Below, piece after piece: positions 17,419 to 25,467 of a DNA stretch of 64,000 nt. Source of the DNA: Pseudomonas sp. ML96 (GTDB taxonomy: Bacteria; Pseudomonadota; Gammaproteobacteria; Pseudomonadales; Pseudomonadaceae); assembly GCF_000761545.1 (NCBI RefSeq), contig NZ_JPMY01000010.1, forward strand, positions 393,831 to 457,830, given 5' to 3'. The position numbers and the translations under genes are program-made. Every line of letters begins with the position of its first letter. Positions within the stretch are counted from its first letter, which is position 1. Below the pieces are notes generated by a model, which was given only the letters and a program-made list of their open reading frames with translations, ran no database searches and was not told the DNA's origin.

Positions 17419-19809
17419 TCAGAAATCGACGGTCGCCGATACCTTGAAGGTGCGCGGCGCGCCCTGGGTCAGATAGCCGCCGTTGGTCGAGGCCCAGTAG
17501 TCCTTGCCGGCGACGTTCTCCACGCCGGCGCGCAGGGTCACCTCATGCTGCTCGACCGCGAAGGCGTAGCGTGCGCCCAGGTCGACACGGGTCCAGGCCG
17601 GAATGCTGTAGATGTTGGTGGTGTCGTAATACTGCCCGCCGGTGCGCAGCAGCATGCCGTTGAGCGCCAGGCCCTGCACGCCCGGCACATCCCAGTCGGC
17701 ACTCAGGTTGAACTGGAACTCCGGCACGCCCACCGCGCGCTTGCCCTCGGTGGCGCTGGCCCCGCCGCTGAGCTCGGAGTCGATCCAGGTGCCGCCGGCG
17801 ATCACGCGCAGGCCGGCCAGCGGCTCGCCGAACAGGTTCAGCTCCACGCCACGGTTACGCTGCTGCGCGTCGACGCGATAGAAGTTGTCACTGCCGAGCA
17901 CGCCCTGCGGCAACTCGATCTCGTAGATGCCCAGGCCACCGCCGTAGGTGCCCCAATCCAGCTTGATGCCGGCTTCGGTCTGCTTGGCCCGGTAGGGAGC
18001 GAACATCTCGCCGGGGTTGTTCGCGGTGTTCGGCGCCGTCTGCCCCTGCTGCAGCGACTCGATGCGGTTGGCGTACAGCGACAGGTACTCGGTCGGTTTG
18101 ATCACCAGGCCATAAGCCGGCGTGGTGATGCTCTCCTGATAGTTGGCGGTGCGCGCGCCGTTGAGGGCACTCCAGGCATCCGAGCCTACGATCTGATGGC
18201 GCGCGCCCAGGGTCAGCAGCACGCGGTCATCGAAGAAGCCCAGCGTGTCAGAGACCGCAAAGCTGCGGGTCGCCACCTTGGCGGTGGTGTCGGGATCATG
18301 GATATCGCCGGCGCGGGTATTCGCAGGCGGCGGCGCCACCACTACCGGATCATAGAGATTGCCGAAGCGACGGTTGCCCGCCAGGGTCGACTCGTAGGCG
18401 TTGCGCTTCTCCTGCCACAGTCCGTTGTACGCCAGATTGAGCTGGTGGCTGACCGGGCCGGTGACCAGGTTGCCGCGCAGGCCGGCGGCGGTGCTGAGGG
18501 TTTCCTGATCGAGCGGCGAATACAGGCGACCGATACGGGTGGCACCGCTCGAGTTGTAGATATAGGAAGAGCCGTAGACGCCGTTTTCACGCGTGTACTT
18601 GCCGCCGGCGGCCAGGTAGGCGGTCCAGTTGTCGCTCAGGTCGTACTCGGCGTTGAACATCGCGTAGGTGTCTTCGAGCTGCGACCAGCTCCAGGGCTGC
18701 GCGTAGTTGGTCTTCGAATCCGGCGCATCCGGAATCTTGCCGCCCAGCGCCGGGCCCGTGGTCAGGTAGACCGGCGAGCGGCCCTCGTTGACACGCTGCT
18801 TCTGGTAGCCGAAGTCGGTGGACAGGCGCAGGCGCTCGCCGCGATAGTCCAGGCCGAAGGCGGCCAGGGCGAAGCGACTGCTTTCATCGTCGACGCCGGT
18901 CTCGCCCTCGCGCTGCGCCAGGTTGGCACGCACGCCGAAACGGTTGTCCTCGCCAAAGCGCTGTCCCAGGTCGACATGGCCCCCCACGCGGGTATCGCTG
19001 GCGTAATCCAGGGTCACGCTGCGGGTGGGGGTGTCCTCGGCATGCTTGGACACCACGTTGATCGCACCGCCAATACCACTACCGCCTGGCGCAAAACCGT
19101 TGAGAAAGGCATTGGCGCCCTTGAACACCTCGACCCGCTCGACCGCCTCGGTGGAGATGATCTGCCGCGGCAAGATGCCGTACAGGCCGTTGAAGGCGAT
19201 GTCATCGGTGTACAGCTGGAAGCCACGTACCACGAAGACCTGGGCAAAGTTGCCGAAGCCGTAGGACTGGCGCACCGCCGGATCGCTGTTGAGCACATCG
19301 CCCAGGCTCTGCGCCTGGCGGTTCTCGATAAGCTCACTGGTGTAGCTGCTGAAACTGAACGGCACATCCTGCATGTCCTGGTTGCCCAACATGCCCATGC
19401 GCGCGCCACGGGCCACCTGGCCCCCGGCGTATTCGGCCGGCAGGTCGGTACGACCGTCGGCGACGCCGCTGATGGTGCTGGAACCCAGCTCGACGGCGCC
19501 CTGCTCGGCCGGCAGCGGCACCAGGGTAACGGTGCCGTCGGCGCCGACCTGGAAGGTCAGGCCGCTACCCTGCAGTAGGCGCTGCAAGCCCTCGCTCACC
19601 GAGTAGTCGCCCTTCAGCGCCGGCGCCTCGCCACTGCTGCGGGTCAGGCCAGCGTCATACAGCAGGCGCACGTTGGCCTGCTCGGCGAAGTCGGTCAGTG
19701 CCGCGTCGAGACGCTGAGCCGGCACGTCGAGTTCGACTGCCTGCGCGTGAGCGGCGGCGAGTGCCAGGGGAAGGGCGGCGAGTGCCGGGAAGTAAGAGAT
19801 CGACCGCAT
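17419..19809 (-). CDS. TonB-dependent siderophore receptor with signalling (STN) domain
   Basis: 796 residues: signal peptide (cleavage near AHAQA), an STN secretin/TonB-short signalling domain (about 27-100), plug domain (about 120-270) with VERVEVFKGANAFLNG, and a 22-strand barrel ending in Phe (FKVSATVDF). The STN domain marks receptors that signal ligand binding to a FecR-type anti-sigma factor; fecR-like and fecI-like genes lie directly upstream on the same strand. A ferric siderophore is the expected ligand, but its identity cannot be read from sequence. The 133-bp gap to the anti-sigma gene, with a GAAAATATTTTC dyad, should hold the sigma-dependent promoter. Confidence 0.92.
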   Translation of the reverse strand: MRSISYFPALAALPLALAAAHAQAVELDVPAQRLDAALTDFAEQANVRLLYDAGLTRSSGEAPALKGDYSVSEGLQRLLQGSGLTFQVGADGTVTLVPLPAEQGAVELGSSTISGVADGRTDLPAEYAGGQVARGARMGMLGNQDMQDVPFSFSSYTSELIENRQAQSLGDVLNSDPAVRQSYGFGNFAQVFVVRGFQLYTDDIAFNGLYGILPRQIISTEAVERVEVFKGANAFLNGFAPGGSGIGGAINVVSKHAEDTPTRSVTLDYASDTRVGGHVDLGQRFGEDNRFGVRANLAQREGETGVDDESSRFALAAFGLDYRGERLRLSTDFGYQKQRVNEGRSPVYLTTGPALGGKIPDAPDSKTNYAQPWSWSQLEDTYAMFNAEYDLSDNWTAYLAAGGKYTRENGVYGSSYIYNSSGATRIGRLYSPLDQETLSTAAGLRGNLVTGPVSHQLNLAYNGLWQEKRNAYESTLAGNRRFGNLYDPVVVAPPPANTRAGDIHDPDTTAKVATRSFAVSDTLGFFDDRVLLTLGARHQIVGSDAWSALNGARTANYQESITTPAYGLVIKPTEYLSLYANRIESLQQGQTAPNTANNPGEMFAPYRAKQTEAGIKLDWGTYGGGLGIYEIELPQGVLGSDNFYRVDAQQRNRGVELNLFGEPLAGLRVIAGGTWIDSELSGGASATEGKRAVGVPEFQFNLSADWDVPGVQGLALNGMLLRTGGQYYDTTNIYSIPAWTRVDLGARYAFAVEQHEVTLRAGVENVAGKDYWASTNGGYLTQGAPRTFKVSATVDF

Positions 19810-19942
19810 GCTGGGTGTCCTTGGCTATTTCATGCGAAGAAGTCGCATTTGCAGGGACAGAAGACGAAAGCGCCGTCGATTTCTGAACCGACGTCGCGAA
19901 AATATTTTCTGCTCTCTCTGAAACCCAGGCGCGCCGCAGGTT

Positions 19943-20869
19943 CTAGCTGCGCGAAGCGACCAGGATCAGCCCCGGCAAGCGCACCAGGCGCACCGGCAAG
20001 GCGGTCTCCACGGCGTTCAACACCGCTTGCGGATCGTCGAGGGCGAACACGCCGGTCACCTGCAGCGCACGCACCGCATCGTCGACGAACAGCACCCGCG
20101 CCCCCTGGCTGCGTTCGAGCTCGGCGAACACCTGCTCCAGCGGCCGGTCGCGGAACACCAGCTTGCCGCGCTGCCAGGCCAGGCGCTGGCGAGCGTCCAG
20201 TGCCTGCACGGCTTGCAGTTCACCAGCGCGCCACTGCACCTGCTGGCCAGCCACCACCGGCTGTGGCTCGCGGCCCTCGCTGGTGGCCAGCACCCGGCCC
20301 TCGCTCACCGCCAGGTCGACGCCGCCCTCCTCCAGGCGCACGTCGAAGCGTGTTCCGGTGACGCGGATACGCGCCTCGCCAGCGCTGACCGTGAATGGCC
20401 GCTCCGGGTCATGAGCCACCTGGAAATCCGCTTCGCCGCGGTACAGCTTGACCTCGCGGTGGCCGTCGACGAATTGCCAGTCCAGTGCCGAGTCGCCGTT
20501 AAGAGTGAGCAGCGAGCCGTCCTCCAGGCGCAGCTCGCGCACCTCGCCAGGTCGGGTGCTGACATCGGCATACAGGCCGACCCAGGTACCCTGCGGCAAC
20601 CACAGGGCGAGCAGCAGCACGGCCGCGCTGGCCAGTGGAATCGCCCAGCGTCGCGGGCGGCGTACCGCACGCACCTGCGGCAGCTCGACCGGACGCTCGA
20701 TCTGACCAAGCAGCCCCCACAGCCCTTCCACCTCGCGCAGCGCCTGCTCGTGCTCGGGTGCAGCCTGGCGCCAGGCCTGCACAGCGTCGCGGTCTGCGGC
20801 AGTGGCACGGCCGGAGTGCAGTAGCACCTGCCATTGCCGGGCCTGGTCGAGGAGCGAGGAATGAGTCAC
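19943..20869 (-). CDS. FecR-family transmembrane anti-sigma/sigma-regulator
   Basis: 308 residues: a cytoplasmic N-terminal FecR_N (DUF4880-type) region with ARQWQVLLHSGRAT and PEHEQAL, one transmembrane helix near 75-93 (IPLASAAVLLLALWLP), and a periplasmic FecR domain with RPGEVRELRLEDGS and GTRFDV. It receives the signal from the STN domain of the receptor and controls the ECF sigma factor. The start codon overlaps the sigma gene stop by 4 nt (ATGA), indicating translational coupling. Confidence 0.92.
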   Translation of the reverse strand: MTHSSLLDQARQWQVLLHSGRATAADRDAVQAWRQAAPEHEQALREVEGLWGLLGQIERPVELPQVRAVRRPRRWAIPLASAAVLLLALWLPQGTWVGLYADVSTRPGEVRELRLEDGSLLTLNGDSALDWQFVDGHREVKLYRGEADFQVAHDPERPFTVSAGEARIRVTGTRFDVRLEEGGVDLAVSEGRVLATSEGREPQPVVAGQQVQWRAGELQAVQALDARQRLAWQRGKLVFRDRPLEQVFAELERSQGARVLFVDDAVRALQVTGVFALDDPQAVLNAVETALPVRLVRLPGLILVASRS

Positions 20870-21372
20870 GGCTGCGGGTCCATCTGCTGCTGGCAGTGTT
20901 CGAGGGCCTTCAGGATATAGCGTCCGGCCATGCTTTCCGAGACACCGAGGCGCTCGCCGATCTCACGCTGGGTCAGCCCGTCCAGGCGATTCCATAACAG
21001 GGCTTGGCGCAGATGCGGCGGCAGGCCCTGCACCACGCGCTGCAGTTGCTCCAGGCGTTGGGCATCGCTGGCCGCCCGCTCCGGGCCTGGCTGGGCGCTG
21101 ACCAGCTCGGCGGAGATTTCCTCCTCGAGCGGGCGCGACTCCTGCTGGCGGTGATGGTCGATGATCAGGTTGCGTGCGATGCGGTAGAGAAAGGCGCGCA
21201 GGTTGCCGATCTCCTCACCCGAATCACGCCGCCGAAAGCGCAGCCAGGTTTCCTGGCGCAGGTCGGCCGCCAGTTCCGCACACTTGACCCGCCGCGTGAG
21301 GAAACGCAGCAGCTCGGCGGAATGGCTCTCGAACTGGCCGTCGGCGGATTGGGGATCGGTGGGCGCGGACAC
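20866..21372 (-). CDS. FecI-like ECF RNA polymerase sigma factor
   Basis: 168 residues with ECF region 2 (LRQETWLRFRRR, NLRAFLYRIARNLIIDHHR) and region 4 (LPPHLRQALLWNRLDGLTQREIGERLGVSE). The start codon is GTG at 21372 with TAAGAG upstream. The 5' leader contains a Fur-like box and a small GC hairpin with a purine loop. Gene order sigma - anti-sigma - receptor is the standard iron-starvation signalling layout, with Fur controlling the sigma gene and the sigma controlling the receptor. Confidence 0.93.
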   Translation of the reverse strand: MSAPTDPQSADGQFESHSAELLRFLTRRVKCAELAADLRQETWLRFRRRDSGEEIGNLRAFLYRIARNLIIDHHRQQESRPLEEEISAELVSAQPGPERAASDAQRLEQLQRVVQGLPPHLRQALLWNRLDGLTQREIGERLGVSESMAGRYILKALEHCQQQMDPQP

Positions 21373-21387
21373 AGCAGACTCTTACAT

Positions 21388-21402
21388 CTCGCGAAAGGCG
21401 AG
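21388..21402 (-). promoter_or_regulatory. Small hairpin in the sigma-gene leader
   Basis: CTCGC-GAAAG-GCGAG can form a 5-bp stem immediately upstream of the ribosome site of the sigma gene. It may influence translation; inferred from pairing only. Confidence 0.3.
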
Positions 21403-21416
21403 AAAATATATCCACT

Positions 21417-21435
21417 GAGAACAATTTTCAATTGC
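21417..21435 (-). promoter_or_regulatory. Fur-box candidate upstream of the ECF sigma gene
   Basis: Reading the minus strand, GCAATTGAAAATTGTTCTC matches the 19-bp Fur consensus at about 12 of 19 positions. It is the most AT-rich part of the leader and lies about 45-63 bp before the GTG start, which fits iron repression of the locus. Confidence 0.55.
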
Positions 21436-21498
21436 TGCCGATTTTCGGTAGGACAGTGCACCTGGCCCAACCGCATTGCGGTCGGGCCAGAATGACCG

Positions 21499-21639
21499 TT
21501 ACGGCGTACTCAGCCCCGCCGCATTCATGAACAGGCGCAGCAGGTAGGACAGCGCACCGAGCGCCAGCACGCTGGCGCTCCAGATCAGTACCAACCAGCC
21601 CAGGCGCTGCCACAGGGGTTTCTTCTCGACGTTATCCAT
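21499..21639 (-). CDS. DUF2474-type small membrane peptide of the CioAB oxidase
   Basis: A 46-residue protein starting MDNVEKKPLWQRLGW, with one hydrophobic helix (LVLIWSASVLALGALSYLLRLFM) and a short polar end. It begins 13 bp after the cioB stop on the same strand. Small single-helix peptides of this kind (DUF2474; compare CydX in bd-I oxidase) are commonly encoded after cydB/cioB and support the oxidase. Found by direct reading; length, topology and position all agree. Confidence 0.8.
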   Translation of the reverse strand: MDNVEKKPLWQRLGWLVLIWSASVLALGALSYLLRLFMNAAGLSTP

Positions 21640-21652
21640 CGCGGGCCCGCCT

Positions 21653-22660
21653 CTAGTGGTAGCCATGGTCAGGGGTGATCTTGCCGCGGAACACGTAGTA
21701 GCTCCACGCGGTGTACATCAGGATGAACGGGATGATGAACAGCGCGCCGACCAGGGCGAAGCCCTGACTCTGGGGCGGTGCGGCGGCCTGCCAGATGGTC
21801 AGCGAGCCGGGCACGATGTTCGGCCACAGGCTGATGCCCAGGCCGCTGTAGCCGAGGAAGATGAGGATCAGGGTGAGCACGAAGGGCTTGATGTCATCGT
21901 CGTTGGCCACCGAGCGCAGCAGGTAGAAGAAGGTCACCAGCACCAGCAGCGGCACCGGCATGAACCAGAACAGGTTGGGCATGCTGAACCAGCGTTGGGC
22001 GATGGCCTCATGCGACAGCGGGGTCCAGATGCTGACGATGCCGATCACTCCCAGCAGCACCAGCGCCAATGGCCGCGCCATGTCATGCATCTGCCGCTGC
22101 AGGCGGCCTTCGGTCTTCATGATCAGCCAGGTGCAGCCGAGCAGTGCGTAGGCTGCGACCAGGCCCAGGCCGCTGAACAGCGGGAACGGCGACAGCCAGT
22201 TCAGCGAATCCCCGGCGAAGGCACGGTTCTCCACCGGGATGCCTTCGATGAAGGTGCCCAGCGCCACGCCCTGGAAGAAGGTCGCCATCAGCGAGCCGCC
22301 GATGAACGCCTTGTCCCAGATGTGCCGCTTGTGGTCCTTGGCCTTGAAGCGGAACTCGAAGGCCACGCCGCGGAACACCAGGCCGATGAGCATGAACATC
22401 AGCGGCAGGTACAGCGCGCTGAGCACTACCGAGTAGGCCAGCGGGAAGGCCGCGAACAGCCCCGCACCGCCGAGCACCAGCCAGGTCTCGTTGCCGTCCC
22501 AGACCGGCGCCACGGTGTTCATCATGATGTCGCGTTCGCCCTTGTCCGGCACGAACGGGAAGAGGATGCCGATACCCAGATCGAAGCCATCCATCACCAC
22601 ATACATCATCACGCCGAAGACGATGATGACGGCCCAGATCAGTGAAAGGTCGATGCCCAT
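21653..22660 (-). CDS. cioB: Cyanide-insensitive bd-type quinol oxidase subunit II
   Basis: 335 residues with the CydB-type N-terminus (IWAVIIVFGVMMYVVMDGFDLG), the WDGNETWLVLGGAGLFAAFP motif and about eight transmembrane helices. It pairs with CioA to reduce oxygen with ubiquinol electrons. Its start lies 3 bp after the cioA stop. Promoter control is described under the upstream Anr-like box. Confidence 0.95.
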   Translation of the reverse strand: MGIDLSLIWAVIIVFGVMMYVVMDGFDLGIGILFPFVPDKGERDIMMNTVAPVWDGNETWLVLGGAGLFAAFPLAYSVVLSALYLPLMFMLIGLVFRGVAFEFRFKAKDHKRHIWDKAFIGGSLMATFFQGVALGTFIEGIPVENRAFAGDSLNWLSPFPLFSGLGLVAAYALLGCTWLIMKTEGRLQRQMHDMARPLALVLLGVIGIVSIWTPLSHEAIAQRWFSMPNLFWFMPVPLLVLVTFFYLLRSVANDDDIKPFVLTLILIFLGYSGLGISLWPNIVPGSLTIWQAAAPPQSQGFALVGALFIIPFILMYTAWSYYVFRGKITPDHGYH

Positions 22661-22663
22661 GGT

Positions 22664-24106
22664 TCAGTTCCTCTCGCCCAGGTCGTCTTTGCTGTCGTCA
22701 TCTTCCATGCCCTCGTCGGCCGCCGAGATCGGCCGCGCCGGAGTGCGTTGCTGGCCGGGGCCACCGATGCCCTGCTCCTTGCCTTCGTTGGTGATTGGGC
22801 CCTTGCGCACCAGGCGCATGACGTAGCTGAAGCCCGCGCCGAACACGGCGAAATACACCACCACGAACATCACCAGGGTCAGCCCCATCTGCGCCACGCT
22901 ATGCCCGGAGGAGGCGTCGGCGGTGCGCATCAGGCCGTAGACCACCCAAGGCTGGCGGCCGATCTCGGTGGTGAACCAGCCGGCGAGGATGGCCAGCACC
23001 CCGGACGGGCCCATCCACAGCACCAATAAAAGGAAGGGGCGCGAGATGAAGAGCCGGCCGCGCAGGCGCAGCCACAGGCTCCACACGCCGACCAGGATCA
23101 TCAGCATGCCCAGGCCGACCATGATGCGGAACGACCAGAACACGATGGTCGAGTTAGGCCGATCCTCCTTGGCGAACTCCTTCAGCGCCGGCACCTGCTT
23201 GTCCAGGCTGTGGGTCAGGATCAGGCTGCCGAGGTAGGGAATCTCCACCTTGAAGCGGGTTTCCTCGCGCTCCATGTCCGGCCAGCCGAACAGGATCAGC
23301 GGGGTCGCCTCGCCGGGCCGGTTCTCCCAGTGGCCCTCGATGGCGGCGATCTTGGCCGGCTGGTGCTCCAGGGTATTGAGGCCATGGAAGTCGCCGATCA
23401 CTGCCTGGATCGGCGCGACGATCAGCGCCATCCACATGGCCATCGACAGCATCTGGCGTATCGCCGGGTTGTCGCGCTTGCGCAGCAGGTGCCAGGCCGC
23501 CGAGGCGCCGACGAAGAAGGCCGTGGCGAGGAACGCCGCGGTGGCCATGTGCATCAGGCGATAGGGGAACGAGGGGTTGAACACCACGGCGAACCAGTCG
23601 GTGGGGATCACCCGGCCGTCGACGATCTCGAAGCCCTGCGGGGTCTGCATCCAGCTGTTGGAAGCGAGGATCCAGAAGGTCGAGATCAGCGTGCCGACCG
23701 CCACCATCACCGTGGAGAAGAAGTGCAGGCCGGGGCCGACGCGGTTCCAGCCGAACAGCATGACGCCGAGGAAGCCGGCCTCGAGGAAGAATGCGGTGAG
23801 CACCTCGTAGGCCAGCAGCGGCCCGGTGACCGAGCCGGCGAAGTCGGAGAAGGCGCTCCAGTTGGTGCCGAACTGGTAGGCCATGACCAGGCCGGAGACC
23901 ACGCCCATGCCGAAGTTGACGGCGAAGATCTTCGACCAGAAGTGATAGAGGTCGCGATAGACCTCCTGACCGGTCTTCAGCCACAACCCCTCGAGCACCG
24001 CCAGATAGCTGGCAAGACCGATGGTGATGGCCGGGAAGATGATGTGGAACGAGATGGTGAAGGCGAACTGTATTCGCGCCAGGTCCAGGGCTTCTAAGCC
24101 GAACAT
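22664..24106 (-). CDS. cioA: Cyanide-insensitive bd-type quinol oxidase subunit I
   Basis: 480 residues, a CydA homologue. The N-terminal RIQFAFTISFHIIFPAITIG carries the haem-ligand His21; LMHMATAAFLATAFF, conserved QxxxG segments and the C-terminal GRQPWVVYGLMRT motif follow. The short Q-loop and overall length agree with the CIO type of Pseudomonas rather than the long-loop enzymes. The start at 24106 has GAGGAAG; the longer open frame upstream runs through the promoter. It heads the cioA-cioB-DUF2474 operon. Confidence 0.94.
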   Translation of the reverse strand: MFGLEALDLARIQFAFTISFHIIFPAITIGLASYLAVLEGLWLKTGQEVYRDLYHFWSKIFAVNFGMGVVSGLVMAYQFGTNWSAFSDFAGSVTGPLLAYEVLTAFFLEAGFLGVMLFGWNRVGPGLHFFSTVMVAVGTLISTFWILASNSWMQTPQGFEIVDGRVIPTDWFAVVFNPSFPYRLMHMATAAFLATAFFVGASAAWHLLRKRDNPAIRQMLSMAMWMALIVAPIQAVIGDFHGLNTLEHQPAKIAAIEGHWENRPGEATPLILFGWPDMEREETRFKVEIPYLGSLILTHSLDKQVPALKEFAKEDRPNSTIVFWSFRIMVGLGMLMILVGVWSLWLRLRGRLFISRPFLLLVLWMGPSGVLAILAGWFTTEIGRQPWVVYGLMRTADASSGHSVAQMGLTLVMFVVVYFAVFGAGFSYVMRLVRKGPITNEGKEQGIGGPGQQRTPARPISAADEGMEDDDSKDDLGERN

Positions 24107-24316
24107 GGGACTTCCTCGGTCAGGTTGTATCCGCGGCTGGCAGGCGTCGAATCCGCGCCGCGTGAGCGCACAACGCGACTCACGGGCTGGCGATGCCTCC
24201 AGACCGTCCGACGGCTCCAGGTTTTTTGGAGTCCGCTGTTGGAAAATTGTTCTTATGGAAATGGGGTGCCGCGCGCAGCAGGCCAAGGTAGCCAGCATGC
24301 CGTCCCGAGCGGGTCA

Positions 24317-24330
24317 TTGACCTGGATCAA
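24317..24330 (-). promoter_or_regulatory. Anr box upstream of cioAB
   Basis: On the minus strand TTGATCCAGGTCAA matches TTGAT-N4-ATCAA at 9 of 10 positions. The centre is about 41.5 bp upstream of the start predicted from the TGGCTA -10 hexamer. Anr control of cioAB is known in Pseudomonas, although in P. aeruginosa it is reported as repression. Confidence 0.65.
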
Positions 24331-24373
24331 GGGACAGTTGAAGAGTAGCGCGGCGCCACTGCGGCAACCCTGT

Positions 24374-24421
24374 GGTGGATTGCCACTGCGGTGGATTGCC
24401 ACTGTGGCGGACTGTCGCTGC
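24374..24421. repeat. Three tandem 16-bp repeats with internal mini-hairpins
   Basis: Units begin at 24374, 24390 and 24406. The first two are GGTGGATTGCCACTG(C/T); the third is diverged (GGCGGACTGTCGCTGC). The first two contain the small inverted repeat GTGG-ATTG-CCAC. They lie 30 bp past the DUF3703 stop, where they could act in termination or be remnants of a repetitive element. Confidence 0.65.
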
Positions 24422-24451
24422 GGCGCCGCCCGAGGAAGCCGCGGGGCCTTA

Positions 24452-24787
24452 TCAGCCCAGCAGCCGGCGCAGCTCCGGGTCGATAGGCAGCGGCTGGAAC
24501 GCGCTGACCCGCGCCCTGCCCGTATTGCCCAGCGGTACCCAGATCCGCGAGAACAGCAGCGCGGCGACGATGCGCGGCAGCTGCCCGAGCACCTCGCGCC
24601 AGTCACCGAGCATCCAGCCGGCGCGCAGCATCAGCCAATGGGCCCGTGCATGCGGCAGCGCCAGGCGCTGGCCGAGGATATGCGCCCGCTCCAGCCAGGC
24701 CAGCGCCGCTTGCGCATCGCCCCGGCCCAGCGCTGCCTCGCCTTCGACGAAGGCCTGCCGCAGCGCGGCCTCAAGTTCAGTGCGCAT
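24452..24787 (-). CDS. DUF3703 protein, partner of the CDF exporter
   Basis: 111 residues, helical, with a TPR-like pattern (GDAQAALAWLERAHILGQ, HARAHWLMLRAGWMLGDWREVLGQLPRI). It ends near residue 111 with PIDPELRRLLG. The start overlaps the end of the cation-efflux gene by 11 nt. DUF3703 genes are typically found beside metal-efflux genes; function unknown. Confidence 0.82.
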   Translation of the reverse strand: MRTELEAALRQAFVEGEAALGRGDAQAALAWLERAHILGQRLALPHARAHWLMLRAGWMLGDWREVLGQLPRIVAALLFSRIWVPLGNTGRARVSAFQPLPIDPELRRLLG

Positions 24788-25406
24788 GGCCGTGATGATC
24801 CTTCAGTTCGCCATCGGCCTGGCGCAGCACCTGGATGGCGGCGGTGATTGCCAGTGCAGCCATGATGCTGGCGACGATCAGGTCCGGCCAGGCGCTGCCG
24901 GTACCGAACACGCCCAGCGCCGCCGCCAGCACGGCGAGGTTGCCGAGGGCGTCGTTGCGGGTACACAGCCAGACGCTGCGCATATTGCTGTCACCCTCGC
25001 GGTAGGCATACAGCAGCACCGCCACACCGAGGTTGGCCAGCAGCGCCAGCGTACCCACCACACCCATGGTCGGCGCGCTCGGCACCTCGCCCTGCCACCA
25101 GTGCCACAGCGCCGCGCCCAGCACGCCGACACCGAACAGCAGCATGCATGCAGCCTTGAACTGCGCGGCGCGGGCACGCAGCGCCAGGCTCATGCCCAGC
25201 ACCCAGAGGCTGATAGCGTAGTTGGCAGCGTCGCCCATGAAGTCCAGCGAATCGGCCAGCAGCGAGACCGAGCCGGCCTTGAGGCCCGCACCGATCTCGA
25301 CCACGAACATCGCCAGGTTGACCAGCAGCGCGATCCACAGGATGCGCCGGTAGCGCCCGTCGTTGTGTGCGGGGCCGGTATCGTGATTGCAGCAGTGAGC
25401 ACCCAT
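24777..25406 (-). CDS. Short cation diffusion facilitator (CDF) metal exporter
   Basis: 209 residues with about six transmembrane helices and the CDF metal-site pattern SLLADSLDFMGDAANYAISL (near residue 47) plus RNDALGNLAVL (near 150). It lacks the usual C-terminal cytoplasmic domain of ~300-residue CDF proteins and instead ends in a His-rich DHHGHAH; the N-terminus is also His/Cys-rich (GAHCCNHD). Export of Zn/Cd/Co-type ions is inferred. AGGAG precedes ATG 25406. It is transcribed from a MerR-type promoter divergent from its regulator. Confidence 0.85.
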   Translation of the reverse strand: MGAHCCNHDTGPAHNDGRYRRILWIALLVNLAMFVVEIGAGLKAGSVSLLADSLDFMGDAANYAISLWVLGMSLALRARAAQFKAACMLLFGVGVLGAALWHWWQGEVPSAPTMGVVGTLALLANLGVAVLLYAYREGDSNMRSVWLCTRNDALGNLAVLAAALGVFGTGSAWPDLIVASIMAALAITAAIQVLRQADGELKDHHGHAH

Positions 25407-25435
25407 TTGGCATCTCCTTCTTCAAGGTGCAGACT

Positions 25436-25466
25436 AGGCTAAACCCTGTAGTCGCTACGGAGTCAA
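25436..25466 (-). promoter_or_regulatory. MerR-type promoter/operator with 19-bp spacer
   Basis: On the minus strand TTGACT (-35) and TAGCCT (-10) are separated by 19 bp, the over-long spacing typical of MerR-activated promoters. The spacer holds the dyad CTCCGTAG-CGA-CTACAGGG. It drives the CDF/DUF3703 genes. The -35 element abuts the merR-like ATG at 25468, and that gene's GGAG site lies in the dyad, so regulator binding should also affect its own expression. Confidence 0.85.
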
Positions 25467-25467
25467 C

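Larger units (their letters stand above)
24107..24451. other. 345-bp non-coding region upstream of cioA
   Basis: No convincing gene. It contains the cioA leader, an Anr-like box (24317-24330), a -10-like TGGCTA (minus strand, 24294-24289) giving a predicted start near 24282, and three 16-bp tandem repeats (24374-24421) close to the 3' end of the DUF3703 gene. Confidence 0.7.

Noticed and set aside
17404..19578. 724-codon plus-strand frame opposite the TonB receptor
   Set aside because: Antisense shadow of a gene with signal peptide, STN and plug motifs.
24107..24298. N-terminal extension of cioA
   Set aside because: It would run through the predicted promoter; the conserved CioA start MFGLEALDLARIQF is at 24106 with a good ribosome site.
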